A stretch of DNA of 64,000 nt from Tubulanus polymorphus (Eukaryota; Nemertea; Palaeonemertea; Tubulaniformes; Tubulanidae). The stretch spans positions 2,388,072 to 2,452,071 of the forward strand of contig NC_134034.1 of the NCBI RefSeq assembly GCF_964204645.1, written 5' to 3'. Made by a program: the position numbers and the translations under genes. Below, one piece after another: positions 58,627 through 64,000 of this stretch (positions within the stretch are counted from its first letter, which is position 1; each line of letters opens with the position of its first letter). The notes below the pieces were generated by a model. That model searched no databases. It was not told the DNA's origin and saw nothing but the letters and a program-made list of their open reading frames with translations.

Positions 58627-61500
58627 GGATACTAGATTTAGATAATTCTTTGACATTTGACGTTGCAGAAGCTACAACAATGAATTGGATGAAACGTTCT
58701 TCGTGGAAAGAATCATAGCGGCAGGTCGGGTATTATCTTACTTGAAAGATCATATTCAACTCGGCTTTGAAGGAGCACAAACTAGGCGAAATTTGAAACA
58801 CGGCGCGCGCGCACCGCGCACACCGCCGCACCTATGTGAGGGTTAGGTATTCTAGTCGAGGATCTGAGAATAAGGCCCGTGTCATTGTCAGTGATATCGG
58901 TTTAGAAACGGCGAGGTTTGTTTGTTTTCTGACAAACTGCCGTGTTTGTCGAAGTACAATTCTTGTATCGGGTTCGTCGACAAGCGGTTCTCCTCGCTAG
59001 CGCTGATGCTGGATTTGTTTCGAGCGCGCACTACCCGCTTCCATTAGTCTATTTATAAATAAGTGGAAAAGCGCGCTCCGATATTTTTCTAAAATCGTTT
59101 TTCTTTCTCTCGTTTACGAATTTTTTCCCCGGTTTTATCGTTCTATTTTTCTGTGGAATGATTATTGAATTGAATAGAATTGAGAAAAAAGATTGTTATA
59201 GGAGAATGGATCACCGCTAATCTTTCGTCGTCAAAACTCAAGTTTTTCATCAAGGGACTTTGACCTGTATTCGTCAGCTCCCGAATCCATACATTTATCA
59301 CAGCACCTGGCATACTTTTAAATCTATTTTTCTACTCAGCGATTGGTATCGTTTTCATTGATAGCTGATTAATTTAAACGACACGTTCATTCAACCTTAA
59401 CCGAAACGTATAAGAAATCGAACGCGGGAACGTCTGGGCAACTGCTAGCGCACCTGGTGGATCCTCACGTGCCATAAGCGGAATCGTCGATTGCCAAAGT
59501 AGCGATGGAAGTTCCCATTAGCCGTGGCTTTCGAAAGATCGACAGTATCGCTAGAACCGATAATGCGGACAATGCAGTTCGCGGTTAGCCATCAGTACCT
59601 GACTCACGGCGAGCCAGAGCGAAATCTATATAATGTAAATGCTCTTGTTATACTTGAATGTTTTTGTTATGAATGTTTTTATTTTTCCCTCTGACTTCCG
59701 TAAGCGTTTGTAAACACAAGCTTTTTGTTTCTCTACTTAATCATAGAAATGATCGGACTTTTCAGGTGTTATCTGAACCAGTTCTTGTTAAAGCGAGTTC
59801 ATTTTTTCCAAAATGTTCAACAAGCTTGATTTCTAAACTTCAGATTCTGAATATCGTCGTTCGAGCCTCTAAAAAGAGAAAATGTGAGATTCACTTTCCC
59901 GTTTGAAGCAAACTAATTAAAACAATGAAAACTTCGCCAGGTAAAAGTCGCGTCGATAGCCTTGGAAATCTTTTGAATTTCTGACTTTTTCGAAAACATC
60001 TGAACTGTTGTGTGGAAAGAGAATGTTTCTTCGAGAAGGACAGCGACACAAACCTGATTTGCGGTCGAATGGGGCTCCCTCATCTCTATTCACTCTTCTC
60101 TAATTCCTTTCAACCCCCATCTTCCCTCTCTTTCTTCTCTCATCTATCTTGTCTCTTTTCTTCTCTCTTGCTCTTCCCATTCCCGCGACCACATCTTGCA
60201 ATTCCCCCTTTATATCTATATCAAAGACGAATAAGAACTGATTTCCTTTAATGTCGCCTGAAACTTCGAACTGAAACTCAGTAAAATTCCATTCAACTCG
60301 CCTTCAACATCACCTGATACCAACCGGTCCTAAAACCCTTGATCTAACGGATCATACGAAACTAGGGCAATTAACGAGAATCAACAGATCTACATCGATC
60401 GATTGATTCCTTGGCGAACGGACGGACACCGCGCAGGGCGTGGCCTTTTCAATCAGGCATCGGACCAGGGATCAGGCGGATATTGGGGCCGCGGATGACC
60501 AAGGACGGTGGGATCGATCCTCGCGCAGACAGGCGAGATCGTCGATCAGGAACCAGGGGGATTCTCGCATTAACCGTCAAATGAGATTGGTGGCTGCGAA
60601 ATTGAATAGCGGTCACGTGACCGGTTTGTTGATTGCGAGGCCGACAGGTTTTCCGACATAAATAATTCAACTGTTGTTGCAGATGGGGAGAGGAGGGCGG
60701 GGGTTAGGGGGTGATGGGGAGTCATATTAGTTACGAATTATCAAAAGGTCAAACTAACGATCTTCCGCTGCATATGTCTCCAGTGCTTCACCTGAGACAT
60801 TTCTAATTGAAAATGAACTACAAATACCAGACATTAGACATTTTATCAGCACACTTTCAAAAACTGATCATCCACACTTCACATGTGTTCAGAACTTCAC
60901 CTGAGACATTTTTTATAGAAACTGAACTACAAACACCAGACATAAGACATTTTACCAGCACACTTTTAAAAAAATCGTCCTCAGTTTAAGTGAAAGCGTG
61001 AATGGCTAGATGTTGGTTATTAAGCCGATTATGCTCCTGATGGGTTATTGGCGAGGCAAACTCGATGGTTTTTAAGCTCGGCTTTCATTGACACCTAGAC
61101 GCATATTGCTAGCCGGTGGAGATCGAAGGAACGGCCAATCGTTCTGACACACACGTACATGCACACGCATACTCACATATTAATTGTGATGAACGATGCA
61201 CACATGTTATATTTCACAATATTATAAGCTATTTGATAGAAATCGATCGCGATATTGTTGTTGTGTGGACACGAAGAGCCATTATGACAATCAATAGGTC
61301 TTAATCTGCAAACCCTCGCCACAACGTTACAATATCCACACCGAAACTCGATGTGGCGCCATATGATCGCCTGAATCTAAACGTGAATAAAACTGAAGAC
61401 CCGCTATCCAGCGAATCTAACCATGCCTTTTCGGATAGATATTCTAGCTTTTGGTCAATCGATCTACGATTTGCGATATGCGATGTACGGTACCAATTGC
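58627..61500. other. Intergenic, no supported gene
   Basis: Contains a GC alternation (ggcgcgcgcgcaccgcgc, about 58802), a single reverse 77-bp unit (59443-59495), a CT-rich stretch (60080-60200) and the 105-bp repeat (60780-60985). Short frames show no domain. Confidence 0.4.
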
Positions 61501-61504
61501 CACG

Positions 61505-61740
61505 ATCAGTTTCAGTTTCAGTTTAGTTTATTCACTCCACAAGTTATAATAACATTGCACAGAGCACAAAAGTAGCGCATAGATTACAGCATATTACAAA
61601 AAATATAATGATATTATTAATAATAATTATATTTATAATAATAACAATTATGATAATAGTAAAAATAATAATTATAGTGATAGCAGTAATATAATACTTA
61701 TAATAATAATAATTATAATTATAATGAAATTATAATGCAA
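61505..61740. mobile_element. Retroelement-like tail and AT-rich simple repeat
   Basis: (CAGTTT)3 followed by agtttattcactccacaag resembles the tails at 19300 and 39017. An irregular AAT/ATA-rich simple stretch follows (61600-61735). Confidence 0.45.
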
Positions 61741-62004
61741 AAGATGAGGCGGAATTGTAGTATCGAGATCCGATAATTATACACTATATTAGGTAAATGA
61801 TTTGATACCTTTTTTAATGAATATCGCCAGATTGAGCAAAGTTTTACCTCTCGAACAGAAAAGGTTATGTAAGGTATTTTCATTGGGATGTCGCCAGTAG
61901 TAACTAGGTATAAATTTGTTTCTCAGGCTTTGAAAAAAAATCATGTGTAGACGATTTGGCTCGGGTCAGACTGTCGCGGACCAGAGTTGATTTAAGCTTA
62001 TACT

Positions 62005-62115
62005 CAAGGATCCAGTTCCACAGTTGTGAGTAAGAGTCAACGCTGAGTTAAAGTTAGTTCATTTTCGATGAGTTAGCTCAGGGTCAAATCTTAACTCCGA
62101 CTGTGGAACTGGACC
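62005..62115. mobile_element. Palindromic MITE-like element
   Basis: gatccagttccacagttgtg at the left mirrors ccgactgtggaactggacc at the right. Its core gagttaaagtt...gagttagctc matches the element in viperin intron 2 (27473-27575). Confidence 0.75.
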
Positions 62116-63404
62116 AAGGACTTCATTTCACTGGGTTGATTATTTTACTAAGATGAACTAGATTTGAGCATTTTTCAAGTCAACTTTCAATTGTGGGAGC
62201 TGCGCCTCGACGGCAGATTCGCAGACGACAAATGCTCTAATGATTTGTATTGAAATAATGAATATATCACTAACATTTATAGTGTTGTGTATAACGAGGA
62301 TTTCAGTAAATAATTTGAATACGTATCAATTACGCGCAAATGTGACCTGACAATGTGATACTCTTTCACTGGTTCACGCTTCATACAATATGTCGCAATT
62401 TTGTTCAAACGTTTCGACTCCATATACATCCCGTCCTCGCTTGCTAGTGTTTGATTGCCTGCCGTTGTGACTGGGGCCGCTGAGCGGCAACCTGTCCACT
62501 CTGGAAATATTGGGCGGTGTATAGACCAATATTGTGCGGACAGGGTTTTTGTTAGCGTGAGATTCAGCGGGAGGCAATCAAACCCTGGCGAGCGAGGATG
62601 GTTTATCCTAATTCCCATCGTCAGATATTCTTAAACATCTCAAGGTTTTCCAGACGATATGACCACGGATAAAGTCGATACGTTGAATTAAACCACTACA
62701 GCCCGATGAAACGCTTCGCGTCTGTTGCTTTCCTTTACGCGATCGGGTGTTTTTACGTTTCGGGGATGAAAGCTCGAATTCTTCGACGGGTTCGAAATGA
62801 TGAACGAATCTGGATTCTACATCGCCGTCGACTCAGCCGACGGGCGTACTTACATATACAGAGATCGAAACAGTAAACCGAGAAGGAGAGAGAGAAGGAG
62901 AGAGAGAAGGAGAAGTTTTACTTATTCAATTACCGCGCGGGATTATTAACGACGAGTACTAACGTAACAGTGTCACAATGCGCGCTGGCTAATCGGCTGC
63001 CGGATTTTAATTCTGGATTCGCGTCCCCCGACGGAATAAGGCCGGCAAAGCGGCTTTGAACTGTTAACAATCCCCGGGCGCTTGTTGTAGCCGTTAAATT
63101 CGTTTGAATCCTGTCTAATTGGTCTATTGAATTCTAGGCTGTCGCTTGTTTAGCGTCGTATCGAACGCTGCAGTGTGACGGGTAATTGCCTCGCTAAACA
63201 CTGGTTAATTCGTAGACATATGTATCCAGCTAGTTGCGATTAATACTAATTTATTGATGTAACTCTCCAGAAATTTCACTGTCCGTATGTTGCTGAAATG
63301 CCGCAATAATTAAGCCAAAGATGTAAAGTTCTCGAGTAAAAGAGCACATATTATTCGATGCAAAGTGTACTGACCTGGAGCCGGTCGCTCTTTAAGTTGC
63401 TTAA

Positions 63405-63692
63405 CCCTTTCAGTGCTGGCTAATTAATACCCTATAGTGCTGGAGATAATTTGAAAATTCTGAAAAATTCCACCCTAGTGTGTTGAATAACGGGAATAGC
63501 GCTATAGTGCATCTACACCCTGGCGCGGTATATCGTTAGTTACTAATATTTCTCTATGTTTGCCAGGTGCTGCCATCTTTCAAGAGAGATAATTAGTAAT
63601 TACTAATTAAATCAATACACCGCAGTGCGGTGTACTAGCAAAATCCATCACTGATTCGTACACCGCACTGCGGTGTAGACGCACTGAAAGGG
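63405..63692. mobile_element. piggyBac-type MITE with TTAA target
   Basis: Ends CCCTTTCAGTGC / GCACTGAAAGGG form a 12-bp perfect inverted repeat, with exact TTAA on both sides (63401-63404 and 63693-63696). Internal palindromes acaccgcagtgcggtgta and acaccgcactgcggtgta lie near the right end. 288 bp, no ORF. Fuller relative of 38058-38223. Confidence 0.88.
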
Positions 63693-63795
63693 TTAAAGAT
63701 AACCAGCGGATAAATACCGTAGTAACAATGGACTTTTAATTGTCGCTACGTCATCTATCCATTGATTAACTCCAATAACCAACATTTGAGCAACA

Positions 63796-63939
63796 GGGGC
63801 CGGTTGCATAGTCATGACTTAAGACCAGTCTCAGACCAACGTAGTTCTATAGCCAATCAACTAATCCAACAACTTTTAAGACCAGTCATAAGATTTAAGA
63901 CCACTTTTGGAGTTAAGTCACGAATGTGCAACTGGAGCC
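63796..63939. mobile_element. GGGGCC palindromic element
   Basis: ggggccggttgcatagtcat at the left mirrors taagtcacgaatgtgcaact at the right, with the usual interior (agttctatagccaatcaac). 144 bp, no ORF. Confidence 0.8.
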
Positions 63940-64000
63940 TGCTGGTCCTGCATCTATCCCTGAGTACGCCTGATGATGGCCAATGGTCTTTAGCCGAAAC

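Noticed and set aside
62277-62618. 113-codon minus-strand frame as a gene
   Set aside because: No recognised domain and no supporting signals; kept only as a possible ORF.

Overview
The window looks like nuclear DNA from a marine invertebrate, probably a lophotrochozoan such as a mollusc, annelid or brachiopod. Genes are sparse and split by GT-AG introns. Microsatellites, minisatellites, palindromic MITE-like elements and a full-length non-LTR retrotransposon fill much of the rest. The phylum is inferred from gene content (F-type lectin joined to a PAN domain, viperin, a divergent peptide-type GPCR) and is not proven.

Layout. 1-3000: a partial F-type lectin gene on the minus strand. 3116-10680: a U1 snRNA gene on the minus strand, split by a 7.4 kb Tx1/L1-like LINE (3207-10590) with a 17-bp target-site duplication. 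The LINE has two intact ORFs, a long 3'UTR with a family of bulged hairpins, and a 5' tip that matches the start of a histone H4 mRNA. 11396-14423 (+): a four-exon gene for a secreted protein with Ig-like domains. 15967-18510 (-): a complete four-exon gene (signal peptide, F-type lectin domain, PAN/apple domain). 19141-20149: an apparently perfect 504-bp tandem duplication. 20395-21633 (-): an intronless rhodopsin-family GPCR. 24598-28886 (-): a complete seven-coding-exon viperin (RSAD2) gene; a TATA box and an IRF-like element lie upstream at 29567-29640. 31-64 kb: almost gene-free repeat-rich DNA with three isolated candidate exons (CCP/sushi-like, PAN-like, Ig-like).

Repeats. At least three interspersed families recur: a 77-80 bp unit whose core differs by one base from the CTCF consensus; a 39-bp unit beginning near CAACTGTGGAACTGG; and about 140-bp palindromes bounded by GGGGCCRGTTGCA and its complement. 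piggyBac-type MITEs with TTAA targets occur, one nested inside a palindromic element.

Functionally, the recognisable genes lean towards innate immunity (lectins, a secreted Ig protein, viperin with an interferon-type promoter grammar). The most unusual locus is the U1-targeted LINE. All gene structures were assembled by eye from splice sites, reading phase and family conservation; no alignment or database search was run.
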